Origin: Streptomyces sp. NBC_00554
GTDB taxonomy: Bacteria > Actinomycetota > Actinomycetes > Streptomycetales > Streptomycetaceae
Direction: 5' to 3'
Assembly: GCF_041431135.1 (NCBI RefSeq)
Contig: NZ_CP107799.1
Location: forward strand, 2,604,001-2,668,000
Length of the DNA: 64,000 nucleotides
Positions 1 to 9,283 of the stretch are shown one piece after another. Under the pieces are notes generated by a model that saw only the letters and a program-made list of their open reading frames with translations, made no database searches and was not told the origin of the DNA. Numbering within the stretch: the first letter of the stretch is position 1; each line of letters starts with the position of its first letter. A program made the translations under genes and the position numbers.

Positions 1-217
1 CACCGGCTTCCGCCCAACCGTCGTCGATATCCCACAGACCGTACCGCGTGTCGGGTTCATGGCCAAGACCGCGCCTGTGCCGTGATCTTCGTCTCCCGGG
101 GCAGCGGCACCGACCGGCTCCGCCCGGCCTCCCGGCCGAACTCGGCCGTCCGCAAGGCGGGTTGCGCATCGCGCCGGGAGGCTCGACATTTCGCGCCCGA
201 ATGCTAGGGGCGCACAG

Positions 218-1066
218 GTGGAAGGAATGAGCCCTGTACGCGCCCCCGCGTACCTGGGAGAAAATGCGCCATGTCAGCGGTCAGTTGTGGCTGAGATCTC
301 GTACCCCCACCGCCAACTCGTCCAGGAAAGCAGGTCGGCTGCCGTGCTGTTGCGTCTGCCCACGTCCGTGTCCGAAGCCCAGGAGTGCATGGCCGAGGGA
401 GCGGTCCCGATAGGAGGGGCGACGCTGGTGTGGGCCACCTGGCAACAGGACGGCTTCCCCGAGCAGGCCATGTCGCTGCGGGAGCTTCCGGACGCCAACG
501 TGATCGGGCGTGAGGCGCTGGGCTCGGCCGTGGTGCTGAACCGGATCGACGGCCGCGTGCCGGAGGTGCTGCATCGGGCGGCCTCCACCGTGGGGACCGG
601 AGCCGTACGCCGGACGGCCACGGTCGGCGGCAACCTCGTCGGCAGCACGCTGCGCTGTCTGCTGCCCGCGGCACTCGTCCTGGACGCCCGTGCAGTGGTC
701 CTGGAAGCGGACAGCGTCTACGAGACCGACCTGGCCGAAGTCCTGGCCAAGAGCCACCTGTTGCTCAGTCTCCGCTGGCGCGAGCCGATCGCCAGCAGCT
801 ATCACAAGCCGGCCGGTGAAGCGGGTGGGCCGCCGCCTCTCGTCGTCGCCGCGGCTCTGCACGCCGCCGACGACGGAGGGACCCGTCTTCGTGTCGCCGT
901 CCGCGACGGATACGAGGTGCTCACCGAGAGCACCGAGGGTGACGCCGACCCGGAGGAGATACTCGACGCCCTGCGCCGTACGGTCATCGGCGCGCTTCAC
1001 CCCACGGCTTGGGAAGCGGTCCGCCAACAGGTCACCGACCTGGTGCCCCGCCCCGCCGACAGTTGA
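218..1066 (+). CDS. FAD-binding subunit-like protein of the xanthine dehydrogenase / CO dehydrogenase family (orphan)
   Basis: The 282-residue product resembles the medium, FAD-binding subunit of molybdenum hydroxylases. The visible hallmark is TVGGNLVG near residue 133, the glycine-rich FAD loop of this family, preceded by VPIGGATLVW near residue 64 where the first FAD motif is expected. The C-terminal third resembles the small C-terminal domain of such subunits. In characterised enzymes this subunit passes electrons from Fe-S clusters to FAD. No gene for the molybdopterin or 2Fe-2S subunit lies in the window, so the protein is an orphan here and its redox partner is unknown. The GTG at 218 follows an AGGGG sequence by 7 nt; an ATG at 227 is an alternative but has its purine-rich stretch directly against it. 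Family call fairly sure, function not. Confidence 0.75.
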   Translation: MEGMSPVRAPAYLGENAPCQRSVVAEISYPHRQLVQESRSAAVLLRLPTSVSEAQECMAEGAVPIGGATLVWATWQQDGFPEQAMSLRELPDANVIGREALGSAVVLNRIDGRVPEVLHRAASTVGTGAVRRTATVGGNLVGSTLRCLLPAALVLDARAVVLEADSVYETDLAEVLAKSHLLLSLRWREPIASSYHKPAGEAGGPPPLVVAAALHAADDGGTRLRVAVRDGYEVLTESTEGDADPEEILDALRRTVIGALHPTAWEAVRQQVTDLVPRPADS

Positions 1067-1304
1067 GGTCCCCCGCTGTCAACGCGGGCTCCTGACATCG
1101 GTCGTTGACATCGACGGCGACCGCCGGCCCGGATGATTGCCAGCTCAGAGAGCCTGTTGCGGAACCGTTGCCGTTCCATCGGATGTCCCCCACAGCGACC
1201 GCATAGTCTGTGATGCCGTTCGGGTGACAGCGGACGACCGAAGCCGGTCGGCGCTCGAGGTCTCCGCAGCGCACAGTTCTCATACCTCCAGGGGGAGTTA
1301 CACC

Positions 1305-2534
1305 ATGCGATCCATACGCCCGCCCTTCGCCGCTCGTCGAGGGAGGGGCGCGCGCCGCGGATCCTCCCCTGTGCTGGCCGCCGTCTGTCTCACCGCGGCA
1401 CTGGCGCTGACCGCCACCGCCTGCGGCTCGAGCGACGACACGGCCGCAGGCGCGGCCACTTCGTCCGCGGCCCAGAACGGCGACGGCAAGATCACGATTC
1501 CTGACGACCTCAAGGACCGGCTCAAAGAGCACGGGATCGATGTCGACAAGTGGAAAGACGGCGCCTGGAAGAACTGGGACAAGGACGACTGGCTGCGCGA
1601 GGCCGAGGACTACATCAACCCGATCATCGAGGGCCTGTGGAACCCGGACCGGATGCGGGAGGCCGAGGATCCGGACAAGGACAAGGGCGTCGACGAGAAC
1701 GACCTCTCCGGCGACCAGGGCGTCACCGACCCGACCCCGGCTCCCGTGACCGCGAAGGCCGTGCCGACCGCGTACCACGACAACGCCCCCGAGGCGGGGA
1801 AGCTGCTCTTCGACTCCCCCGAGGGCACGATGGTCTGCTCGGCGACGGTGGTCGAGGACCCGGCCAACCCCGGCAAGTCGAACCTGGTGTGGACCGCGGG
1901 CCACTGCGTGCACTCCGGCAAGACGGGCGGCTGGTACCGCAACATCGCCTTCGTTCCCTCGTACAACAACGACGGTGCCACAGCTGCCGAGTTGGCGACC
2001 GCCACGAAGGAAGAGCTCGCGCCGTACGGCGTCTGGTGGAGCGACTGGGCACAGACCTCTGACCAGTGGATCGAGCAGGGCGGTGCCACGGGCGGCCAGG
2101 GAGCCCCGTACGACTTCGCCGTGCTGCACGTGACGCCGGAGGAGGGTGGCGACGGCAAGTCCCTCGAGGAGACGATCGGTTCGGCGCTTCCGGTCAACTT
2201 CAGCGCTCCGGCCGTGCCGAAGGTCGCGAGCATCACGGCGACGGGCTATCCGGCGGCGGCGCCGTTCGACGGCGAGACCATGCACCAGTGCACGGACAAG
2301 CCGGGGCGGTTGTCGATCGTGCAGTCCGATCCGACGATGTACCGCATCGGATGCACCATGACGGGCGGTTCGTCCGGCGGCGGCTGGGTGGCCACGGGGG
2401 CCGACGGCAAGCCCGCGCTGGTGTCCAACACGTCGATCGGCCCGGTCAGTTCGGGCTGGCTGGCGGGTCCGCACCTCGGCACGGTGGCCAAGGGTGTCTA
2501 CGACGAGGTGAGCGAGAAGTTCGCCGGACAGTGA
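1305..2534 (+). CDS. secreted lipoprotein with trypsin-like serine protease domain
   Basis: This 409-residue protein begins with an Arg-rich n-region and a hydrophobic segment ending in TATAC, a lipobox-like site with Cys at residue 40, so it is predicted to be a lipid-anchored extracellular protein. A charged linker with many Asp and Lys follows to about residue 145. The catalytic part shows the chymotrypsin-fold triad: His in TAGHC, Asp in YDFAVLHV, and Ser in GGSSGGGW. The ATG at 1305 was chosen over earlier in-frame starts because GGGGGAG lies just upstream and translation from it gives a proper signal peptide. It ends at a strong hairpin shared with convergent hflX. The substrate is unknown; extracellular proteolysis is inferred from the family. 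Confidence 0.85.
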   Translation: MRSIRPPFAARRGRGARRGSSPVLAAVCLTAALALTATACGSSDDTAAGAATSSAAQNGDGKITIPDDLKDRLKEHGIDVDKWKDGAWKNWDKDDWLREAEDYINPIIEGLWNPDRMREAEDPDKDKGVDENDLSGDQGVTDPTPAPVTAKAVPTAYHDNAPEAGKLLFDSPEGTMVCSATVVEDPANPGKSNLVWTAGHCVHSGKTGGWYRNIAFVPSYNNDGATAAELATATKEELAPYGVWWSDWAQTSDQWIEQGGATGGQGAPYDFAVLHVTPEEGGDGKSLEETIGSALPVNFSAPAVPKVASITATGYPAAAPFDGETMHQCTDKPGRLSIVQSDPTMYRIGCTMTGGSSGGGWVATGADGKPALVSNTSIGPVSSGWLAGPHLGTVAKGVYDEVSEKFAGQ

Positions 2535-2565
2535 CACAACGGACGTAGAGCGTCCGGACGTACGA

Positions 2566-2605
2566 CGAAGGCCCGCCCCCCTCTCACGGGGGGGGCGGGC
2601 CTTCG
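2566..2605. terminator. bidirectional terminator between the protease gene and hflX
   Basis: A GC-rich inverted repeat (CGAAGGCCCGCCCCC with its complement, 15 bp, short loop) lies 31 nt after the protease stop and 11 nt after the hflX stop. Its position between convergent genes suggests it serves both. Confidence 0.85.
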
Positions 2606-2616
2606 TGCGTCCGTCT

Positions 2617-4107
2617 CTACGAAAGCGCCGGAACGTACGGCGCGAGATCCGCCGCCAGTTCCTCGTGCACCCGCACCTTGAGCAGCGTGCCCTCCGGGGT
2701 GTGCTCCTCGGAGATCACCTCGCCCTCGTCGTGCGCGCGGGCGACCAGCTTGCCGTGGGTGTACGGCACGAGCGCCTCGATCTCGACCGAGGGACGCGGC
2801 AGCTCGTTGTCGATGAGTGCGAGCAGCTCGTCCATGTTGAGCCCCGTACGGGCCGAGACCGCGATGGAGCGCTTCTCGATCCGCATCAGCCGCTGGAGCA
2901 CCAGCGGGTCGGCCGCATCGGCCTTGTTGATCACCACGATCTCGGGCACCTTGGTGGCGCCCACGTCACGGATGACCTCGCGCACGGCGGCCAGCTGCTC
3001 CTCCGGCGCCGGGTGCGAACCGTCCACCACGTGCAGGATCAGGTCGGCGTCGCCGACCTCCTCCATGGTGGAGCGGAACGCCTCGACCAGGTGGTGCGGC
3101 AGGTGCCGTACGAAGCCGACCGTGTCGACCAGCGTGTACAGCCGCCCGCTCGGGGTCTCGGCCCGGCGCACGGTCGGGTCGAGGGTCGCGAACAGCGCGT
3201 TCTCGACGAGCACGCCCGCGCCCGTAAGGCGGTTGAGCAGCGAGGACTTGCCGGCGTTGGTGTAACCGGCGATGGCCACCGAAGGCACCTTGTTTCGACG
3301 GCGCTCCTGGCGCTTGATGTCGCGGCCCGTCTTCATGTCCGCGATCTCCCGGCGCATCTTCGCCATCTTCTCGCGGATACGACGCCGGTCCGTCTCGATC
3401 TTGGTCTCACCGGGACCACGGGTGGCGAGGCCGCCGCCCGAGCCGCCGCCCATCTGACGGGACAGCGACTGACCCCAGCCTCGCAGCCTCGGCAGCATGT
3501 ACTGCATCTGCGCGAGCGCGACCTGCGCCTTGCCCTCTCGGGACTTGGCGTGCTGGGCGAAGATGTCGAGGATCAGGGCCGTACGGTCGATGACCTTGAC
3601 CTTGACGACGTCTTCGAGGTGGATCAGCTGGCCGGGGCTCAGCTCACCGTCGCAGATCACGGTGTCGGCGCCGGTCTCCAGGACGATGTCCCGCAGCTCA
3701 TTGGCCTTGCCGGATCCGATGTACGTGGCCGCGTCGGGCTTGTCGCGGCGCTGGGTCACGCCGTCGAGCACGAGCGCACCCGCGGTCTCCGCGAGGGCGG
3801 CCAGCTCGGCGAGCGAGTTGTCAGCGTCCTGCACGGTTCCCGAGGTCCAGACGCCGACGAGGACGACCCGCTCCAGGCGGAGCTGTCGGTACTCGACCTC
3901 GGTGACGTCCTCGAGCTCGGTGGAGAGGCCCGCGACGCGGCGCAGGGCCGCGCGCTCGGAGCGTTCGAGCTGGTCGCCGTCCCGCTCTCCGTCGATCTCG
4001 TGGCTCCAGGCGACGTCCTCTTCCATCAGGGCATCGGCCCGAAGACCTTCGGGGTGGTTCTGCGCGAGGCTCTGCGCGTCCTGGGAAGGGGAAGAAGAGG
4101 AGGTCAT
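2617..4107 (-). CDS. hflX: GTPase HflX (ribosome-associated)
   Basis: The 496-residue product is HflX, a ribosome-splitting GTPase that in other bacteria binds stalled or heat-damaged 70S ribosomes. The Gly-rich loop GGGSGGG near residue 225 separates the N-terminal HflX domain from the G domain. The G domain shows G1 GYTNAGKSS, G3 DTVGF and G4 NKAD. The start was placed at the ATG at 4107 because AAGGATCC lies just upstream; an open extension of 25 codons further upstream looks non-coding. The 260 bp in front of the gene contain copies of a 13-bp direct repeat, which may be regulatory. Length and motifs are complete. Confidence 0.95.
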   Translation of the reverse strand: MTSSSSPSQDAQSLAQNHPEGLRADALMEEDVAWSHEIDGERDGDQLERSERAALRRVAGLSTELEDVTEVEYRQLRLERVVLVGVWTSGTVQDADNSLAELAALAETAGALVLDGVTQRRDKPDAATYIGSGKANELRDIVLETGADTVICDGELSPGQLIHLEDVVKVKVIDRTALILDIFAQHAKSREGKAQVALAQMQYMLPRLRGWGQSLSRQMGGGSGGGLATRGPGETKIETDRRRIREKMAKMRREIADMKTGRDIKRQERRRNKVPSVAIAGYTNAGKSSLLNRLTGAGVLVENALFATLDPTVRRAETPSGRLYTLVDTVGFVRHLPHHLVEAFRSTMEEVGDADLILHVVDGSHPAPEEQLAAVREVIRDVGATKVPEIVVINKADAADPLVLQRLMRIEKRSIAVSARTGLNMDELLALIDNELPRPSVEIEALVPYTHGKLVARAHDEGEVISEEHTPEGTLLKVRVHEELAADLAPYVPALS

Positions 4108-4218
4108 TGGATCCTTACGTCTATGGGGACACCGATTCGACGACGGACACCGTCCGTCACAGGGAAGAACGTCCCAGGCCACCAGGAGATTCCCTGATTG
4201 CGCCGGGTCAACCCCGCG

Positions 4219-4323
4219 GGGGCCGTGTCACCGGCCCCGAGGAGAGCCGGGCCACTGTCCCGAATGGGGCCGTGTCACGTTCCCGGAGGGGGCCGTGTCA
4301 CTGCCCCGGAGGGGCCGTGCCGC
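4219..4323. repeat. four copies of a 13-bp direct repeat in the hflX upstream region
   Basis: GGGGCCGTGTCAC occurs exactly at 4219-4231, 4266-4278 and 4289-4301, and a degenerate copy lies at 4311-4323. Spacings between copies are 47, 23 and 22 nt, so the last three are about two helical turns apart. On the hflX strand the motif reads GTGACACGGCCCC. The array lies 112-216 bp upstream of the hflX start, just beyond the stop of the M1 peptidase gene. It could be an operator or simply a short GC-rich repeat. Confidence 0.6.
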
Positions 4324-4369
4324 CGACCTGAAAGATGTTCGCACGGCACGTCCCGTCTCGTCACGCGAG

Positions 4370-5884
4370 TTATCCGGCGCTCCGCGCCGCCTGCGGAGCG
4401 TCACTCTTCCAGTCCGGGTGACCCGGCATCGGCGGAGTCTTCTCGCCATACAGCCAGGCCTTGAAGAACCCGCTCAGATCACGGCCCGCGATACCGGACG
4501 CCAGGTCCTCGAAGTCCGCCGTCGACGCGACCCCGTCGTGGTGGACGCTCACCCAGACCCGTTCCAGCTGCTCGAAGGCCGGACGCCCGATCTCCTCACG
4601 CAGCGCGTACAGCACCAGCGCGGCCCCGTCGTAGACGTTCGGCCGGAAGATGCTGATCTTCTGCCCCGGCTTGGGCCCCTTCGGTGCCGCGGGCGGTCCC
4701 CCGGCGGCCCGCCAGGAGTCGGACGCCCGATAGGCGGCCTTCATGCGCGTCGCCATGGGCCTGTCGGCCTTCTCCTCGGCGTACAGCGCCTCGTACCAGG
4801 TGGCGTGCCCCTCGTTCAGCCACAGGTCGGACCAGGTGCTCGGGCTGACACTGTCGCCGAACCACTGGTGCGACAGCTCGTGCACCATGATCGACTCTAC
4901 GTACCACTTCGGGTACGCGGGCTCGGTGAAGAGCTCCTTCTCGAAGAGGGAGAGTGTCTGTGTCTCCAGTTCGAAGCCGGTCCGCGCGTCGGCCATCAGC
5001 AGCCCGTACGTCTCGAAGGGGTACCGGCCGACCTTCTCCTCCATCCAGGCGATCTGGTCGGGGGTCTTCTTCAGCCACGGTTCCAGCAGGGCGCGGTCCT
5101 TGGTGGGCACGACATCGCGTACCGGCAGGTCGTGCGGCCCGGTGCGGTGCAGCACGGTGGAGCGGCCGATGGACACCTGGGCCAGCTCGGTCGCCATGGG
5201 GTGCTCGGTGCGGTACGTCCAGGTGGTCGCCTTGCCGGCCCGGTCCGCTCCGGCGGGCAGACCGTTCGCCACGGCCGTGTACCCGTCGGGCGCGGTGACA
5301 TGGATGGTGAACATCGCCTTGTCGGAGGGGTGGTCGTTGCACGGGAAGACCAGGTGCGCGGCGTCGGCCTGGTTGGCCATCGCGAGCCCGTCCTTGGTCT
5401 GCACCCAGCCGCCGTCCTGGTTCGCGGCGGGGACCGGGTCGCTGGTGTGGTGCACGGTGATCCGCATCCAGCCGCCCTCGGGCACCGGCTCCGCGGGCGT
5501 CACCACCAGGTCTTCCCCGGCGCTCTTGAAGGACGCGGGCGCCCCGTTGACGTCGACCGACCCCACTTTTCCGTGCGCGAAGTCGAGATTGACCTGATCG
5601 AGCCGGGCGGACGTCACGGCGTCGATCGTGGTGACGGCCGCGAGCGGCTTGCTGTTGGTGCCGGGGTAGGTGAAGGCGAGGTCGTACGACGCGACGTCGT
5701 ACCCGGGGTTGCCCAGGTGCGGGAAGAGCCGGTCGCCGACGCCGAGCGGCGTGGCCGGCGAGGGCGCGCTCGCGGCGATGAGACAGACGGAGACGGCCGA
5801 GGCGAGCAGGGCCGCCTTGACTCGACGGGTCCTGGGGAGGGCTGTCCTGGGGACGGGGATCCTGGGGCGGGGGGTGAGCGGCAT
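4370..5884 (-). CDS. secreted M1-family zinc metallopeptidase
   Basis: The 504-residue product is a gluzincin of family M1. The zinc site is plain: HELSHQWFGD followed, about 18 residues after the second His, by NEGHATW, giving the HEXXH-E ligands. An Arg-rich N-terminus and a hydrophobic segment around residues 22-45 form a signal peptide, so the enzyme probably acts outside the membrane. The aminopeptidase motif GXMEN is replaced by TGFELETQ, a variant I associate with actinobacterial M1 enzymes, so exopeptidase specificity should not be assumed. No good ribosome-binding site precedes the ATG at 5884, and the true start may differ slightly. The protein is short for M1 aminopeptidases, lacking the large C-terminal domain. 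Confidence 0.88.
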   Translation of the reverse strand: MPLTPRPRIPVPRTALPRTRRVKAALLASAVSVCLIAASAPSPATPLGVGDRLFPHLGNPGYDVASYDLAFTYPGTNSKPLAAVTTIDAVTSARLDQVNLDFAHGKVGSVDVNGAPASFKSAGEDLVVTPAEPVPEGGWMRITVHHTSDPVPAANQDGGWVQTKDGLAMANQADAAHLVFPCNDHPSDKAMFTIHVTAPDGYTAVANGLPAGADRAGKATTWTYRTEHPMATELAQVSIGRSTVLHRTGPHDLPVRDVVPTKDRALLEPWLKKTPDQIAWMEEKVGRYPFETYGLLMADARTGFELETQTLSLFEKELFTEPAYPKWYVESIMVHELSHQWFGDSVSPSTWSDLWLNEGHATWYEALYAEEKADRPMATRMKAAYRASDSWRAAGGPPAAPKGPKPGQKISIFRPNVYDGAALVLYALREEIGRPAFEQLERVWVSVHHDGVASTADFEDLASGIAGRDLSGFFKAWLYGEKTPPMPGHPDWKSDAPQAARSAG

Positions 5885-5954
5885 GGACCACGGCTACCAG
5901 CGCGCACCCGCCGTACGGTGACGACGCGCGCCGGGTCCACCCGAAAGGGTCCTC

Positions 5955-8138
5955 CTACTGCGCGGCCGCCGCCTGGTGCCGCGCCCGGCTCACGTCGTAC
6001 ACGCCCGGCACGTTGCGCATCGCCCGCATCAGGCCGGGAAGGTGTGCCGCGTCCGGGAGTTGGAGCGTGTACGTGTGCCGTACGCGCTGCTCGCTGGGAG
6101 GTTCGACGGTCGCCGAGACGATGGCGACGCCCTCCGTGGCGATCGCTTCGGTGAGATCGGCGAGCAGATGCGGGCGCCCGAAGGACTCGGCCACCAGCGT
6201 GACCCGGCACTCGGTGGTGTCACCCCAGCTCACACCGACCTCCGCGCGCCCCACGCCCTTCATGCTCTCGACCGCGGCGCATTCGACCCGGTGGACGGTG
6301 ACCACTCCCCCGCGTACGGAGAAGCCGGTCACCTCGTCGGGCGGCACGGGCGTACAGCAGCCCGCGAGCCGTACGGACGCACCGGACTGTTCGACGACGG
6401 CGTTCGCGGCGCCGGGGCGGGCGGTGGGTCCTTCTGCGGTCGGCCGGGGAGTCGCGGCGGGAGCCTCGGGTGCCTCGGAGTCACTGGGCGAAGGGTGCGC
6501 GGCCAGCCAGCGCTGGATGGCGATCCGCGCGGCGGGCGTGTGCGCGTGCTCCAGCCACTCCCTGGAGGGCTCTGAGGCCGGGTCCTGGCCCATGAGGAGC
6601 TGAACGGTGTCCCCGTCCCGCAGAACCGTACTCAGCGTCGCCAGGCGGCCGTTGACGCGGGCGCCCATGCAGGCGTGCGCGTCGTCGCCGTACTGCGCGT
6701 ACGCGGCGTCGACACAACTGGCGCCCTCGGGAAGGCCCAACGAGCCGCCGTCGGCGCGGAAGACGGTGATCTCGCGGTCCTGGGCGAGGTCTTCGCGCAA
6801 CGTGGACCAGAACGTGTCGGGGTCCGCGGCGCCCTCCTGCCAGTCGAGGAGCCGGGAGAGCCAGCCGGGGCGGGTCGGGTCGGCACGCTCACCGTCAACA
6901 GCACGCTCCGCCTGCTCCTGCGAGGACTGCTCCTCCGAAGGAGGAGCGTACGGATTGCCGAGCGCGATGACCCCGGCCTCGGCGACCTTGTGCATCTGGT
7001 GGGTGCGGATGAGGACTTCGGCGATCTCGCCGTCCCCCCGCGCGACGGCCGTGTGCAGCGACTGGTAGAGGTTGAACTTGGGTACGGCGATGAAGTCCTT
7101 GAACTCCGAGACCACCGGCGTGAGACAGGTGTGCAGTTCGCCGAGGACTCCGTAGCAGTCGGCGTCCTCGTTCACGAGGACCAGGAGCCGTCCGAAGTCG
7201 GCGCCGCGCATGGGTCCGCGTTTGCGCGACACGCGGTGCACGGAGACGAAGTGCCTTGGGCGGATGAGGACTTCGGCCTGCAGGCCTGCCTCACGCAGCA
7301 CCGCGCGCACGTCTTCGGCGATCTCCGCGAGCGGATCTCCGTCGCGCGCGGTGTTCTCGACGATCAACTCCCTGGTGTGCTGGTACTCCTCGGGGTGCAG
7401 GATCGCGAAGACGAGGTCCTCGAGCTCGGTCTTCAGCGCCTGGACGCCGAGCCGTTCGGCGAGCGGGATCAGAACGTCCCTGGTCACCTTGGCGATTCGC
7501 GCCTGCTTCTCGGGGCGCATGACACCCAGGGTCCGCATGTTGTGCAGCCGGTCGGCGAGTTTGATCGACATCACCCGGACGTCGTTGCCGGTGGCGACGA
7601 GCATCTTGCGGAACGTCTCGGGCTCCGCCGCGGCCCCGTAGTCGACCTTTTCCAGCTTGGTGACACCGTCGACCAGATAACAGACCTCGTCGCCGAACTC
7701 CTCGCGCACCTGATCGAGGGTCACTTCCGTGTCCTCGACGGTGTCGTGGAGCAGGGAGGCGGTCAACGTCGTGGTCTCCGCGCCGAGTTCGGCAAGGATC
7801 AGGGTCACCGCGAGCGGGTGCGTGATGTACGGCTCGCCGCTCTTGCGCATCTGACCGCGGTGCGAGGACTCGGCGAGCACCCAGGCCCGGCGCAGCGGCT
7901 CCAGGTCGGCGCTGGGGTGGTGGGCGCGGTGAGCCTCGGCCACGTGGCCGATCGCGTCGGGCAGCCGGTCGCGGGCCACGGGGCCGAGCAGCGCTGCCCG
8001 GCCCAGACGCCGCAGATCGATCCGCGGAAGGCCCTTCCTGCGATGCGCTGGGGACCCCCCCTGCTCAATCGGTACCGAGAGCTTGGGGGAAGGCATTACA
8101 GGGCCTGGCGTCGCGGGATTCGTCGCCTCCGCACTCAT
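5955..8138 (-). CDS. rshA: RelA/SpoT homologue RshA (ppGpp metabolism)
   Basis: A 727-residue RSH protein with the full domain order: HD hydrolase (LLHDTVEDT and KLADRLHNMRTL), synthetase-like domain (FKDFIAVPKFNLYQSLHT), TGS (VFRADGGSLGLPEGA onward) and C-terminal ACT. The hydrolase motifs are intact. The synthetase domain departs from consensus at several usually conserved places, for example EVLIRT for EVQIRT and no AAHWxYK after it, so synthesis may be weak. In S. coelicolor rshA is the second RSH gene beside relA. The ATG at 8138 has GGAGG 5 nt upstream; the in-frame GTG two codons earlier is too close to that site. The name rests on family and on recalled gene order next to dapF and hflX. 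Confidence 0.9.
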   Translation of the reverse strand: MSAEATNPATPGPVMPSPKLSVPIEQGGSPAHRRKGLPRIDLRRLGRAALLGPVARDRLPDAIGHVAEAHRAHHPSADLEPLRRAWVLAESSHRGQMRKSGEPYITHPLAVTLILAELGAETTTLTASLLHDTVEDTEVTLDQVREEFGDEVCYLVDGVTKLEKVDYGAAAEPETFRKMLVATGNDVRVMSIKLADRLHNMRTLGVMRPEKQARIAKVTRDVLIPLAERLGVQALKTELEDLVFAILHPEEYQHTRELIVENTARDGDPLAEIAEDVRAVLREAGLQAEVLIRPRHFVSVHRVSRKRGPMRGADFGRLLVLVNEDADCYGVLGELHTCLTPVVSEFKDFIAVPKFNLYQSLHTAVARGDGEIAEVLIRTHQMHKVAEAGVIALGNPYAPPSEEQSSQEQAERAVDGERADPTRPGWLSRLLDWQEGAADPDTFWSTLREDLAQDREITVFRADGGSLGLPEGASCVDAAYAQYGDDAHACMGARVNGRLATLSTVLRDGDTVQLLMGQDPASEPSREWLEHAHTPAARIAIQRWLAAHPSPSDSEAPEAPAATPRPTAEGPTARPGAANAVVEQSGASVRLAGCCTPVPPDEVTGFSVRGGVVTVHRVECAAVESMKGVGRAEVGVSWGDTTECRVTLVAESFGRPHLLADLTEAIATEGVAIVSATVEPPSEQRVRHTYTLQLPDAAHLPGLMRAMRNVPGVYDVSRARHQAAAAQ

Positions 8139-8306
8139 GGGCACCTCCGGCTGCGTAGACCGGCGGACGGGTGCCCCATGGCGTACACGGCTCAGGGGAT
8201 GGTGTCGATCCCCCGTCCGGGCCGGTGCTTGATGCTACCGAGCCCACCACGTGCGGCTGACCGCCTCTCGCCGAGCGTGAAACGGATCACCCATTCGAGC
8301 GAAGGT

Positions 8307-9176
8307 TCAGGGGTTTACGGTTTCGAACCATTCGGCGAGAAGCTCACCTTCGGCCACGATCACCGCGGGGCCCGTCATCTCGATCTCGCCGTCCGGACGC
8401 TCGGTGATCACCAGGCGTCCGCCGGGCACATCCACGGTGTACGTCGCGGGAGCGCGGGTCACGGCCGGGTCCGCGCCGTCCCTGCGGGCCGCGGCGACGG
8501 CCACGGCACACGCGCCCGTGCCGCACGAGCGGGTCTCCCCGGCGCCGCGCTCGTGGACACGCACCGCGACATGCTGCGGGCCCCGGTCGACCACGAACTC
8601 GACGTTGACCCCGTCCGGGTACGCCGACTCCGGGCTGAACGGCGGCGGCGCGTACAGATCACCGGCGTGCGCGAGGTCGTCCACGAAGGCGACCGCGTGC
8701 GGGTTGCCCATGTTCACGTTGCGCGCGGGCCAGCTGCGCCCGCCGACGCTCACGGTGACGTCGCCTTCGGGGAGGAGCGCCTTGCCCATGCCGACGGTCA
8801 CGTCTCCGTCCTTGGCAAGGTGCACCGACTTCACGCCCCCGCGCGTGGCGATCGCGAAGTCACCTTCGGCCACATGTCCGGCCCGCTGGAGGTAGCGCGC
8901 GAACACACGCACTCCGTTGCCGCACATCTCCGCGACCGAACCGTCGCCATTGCGGTAGTCCATGAACCACTCCGCCTCGGCCGCCATCTCCTCGGCCTCG
9001 GGGTGCGCTGCGGACCGTACGACATGCAGCAGACCGTCTCCGCCGATGCCCGCGCGGCGGTCGCACAGGGCGGCGACGGCGGCCGGGGGCAGGTCGATGG
9101 CGTTCTCCGGGTCCGGGATGATCACAAAGTCGTTCTCGGTCCCGTGCCCCTTGAGGAAGGCGATCCGCGTGCTCAT
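8307..9176 (-). CDS. dapF: diaminopimelate epimerase
   Basis: The 289-residue product matches DapF, which converts LL- to meso-diaminopimelate for lysine and for peptidoglycan (Streptomyces cross-links through LL-DAP but keeps the gene). Both catalytic cysteines are visible, in MCGNGVR and in ETRSCGTGACA, and the N-terminal GHGTENDFV is typical. The ATG at 9176 gives the expected start MSTRIAF. The only purine-rich stretch (GAGGA) abuts the ATG with no spacing, so initiation may be unusual, but no better start exists. It lies between miaA and rshA on the same strand, as in other Streptomyces. Confidence 0.95.
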   Translation of the reverse strand: MSTRIAFLKGHGTENDFVIIPDPENAIDLPPAAVAALCDRRAGIGGDGLLHVVRSAAHPEAEEMAAEAEWFMDYRNGDGSVAEMCGNGVRVFARYLQRAGHVAEGDFAIATRGGVKSVHLAKDGDVTVGMGKALLPEGDVTVSVGGRSWPARNVNMGNPHAVAFVDDLAHAGDLYAPPPFSPESAYPDGVNVEFVVDRGPQHVAVRVHERGAGETRSCGTGACAVAVAAARRDGADPAVTRAPATYTVDVPGGRLVITERPDGEIEMTGPAVIVAEGELLAEWFETVNP

Positions 9177-9283
9177 TCCTCGATCGTACGTGTTCGGTCC
9201 GACACTCCGGCGCGCACGGGCCCCGGCACAGCCGAGGCGGCACATCACAGAGGTGAGGCCGGGCAACGCACGCCCCAGGTACG

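Noticed and set aside
1..217. Possible start or end of a gene at the left edge
   Set aside because: One minus-strand frame (RYGLWDIDDGWAEAG) looks protein-like, but it is cut at position 1, has no clear start, and another frame is equally open. Not enough to call.
3497..6154. An 885-codon plus-strand frame over hflX and the M1 peptidase
   Set aside because: Both genes on the other strand have clear motifs. This product is low-complexity Arg/Ser with no family features.
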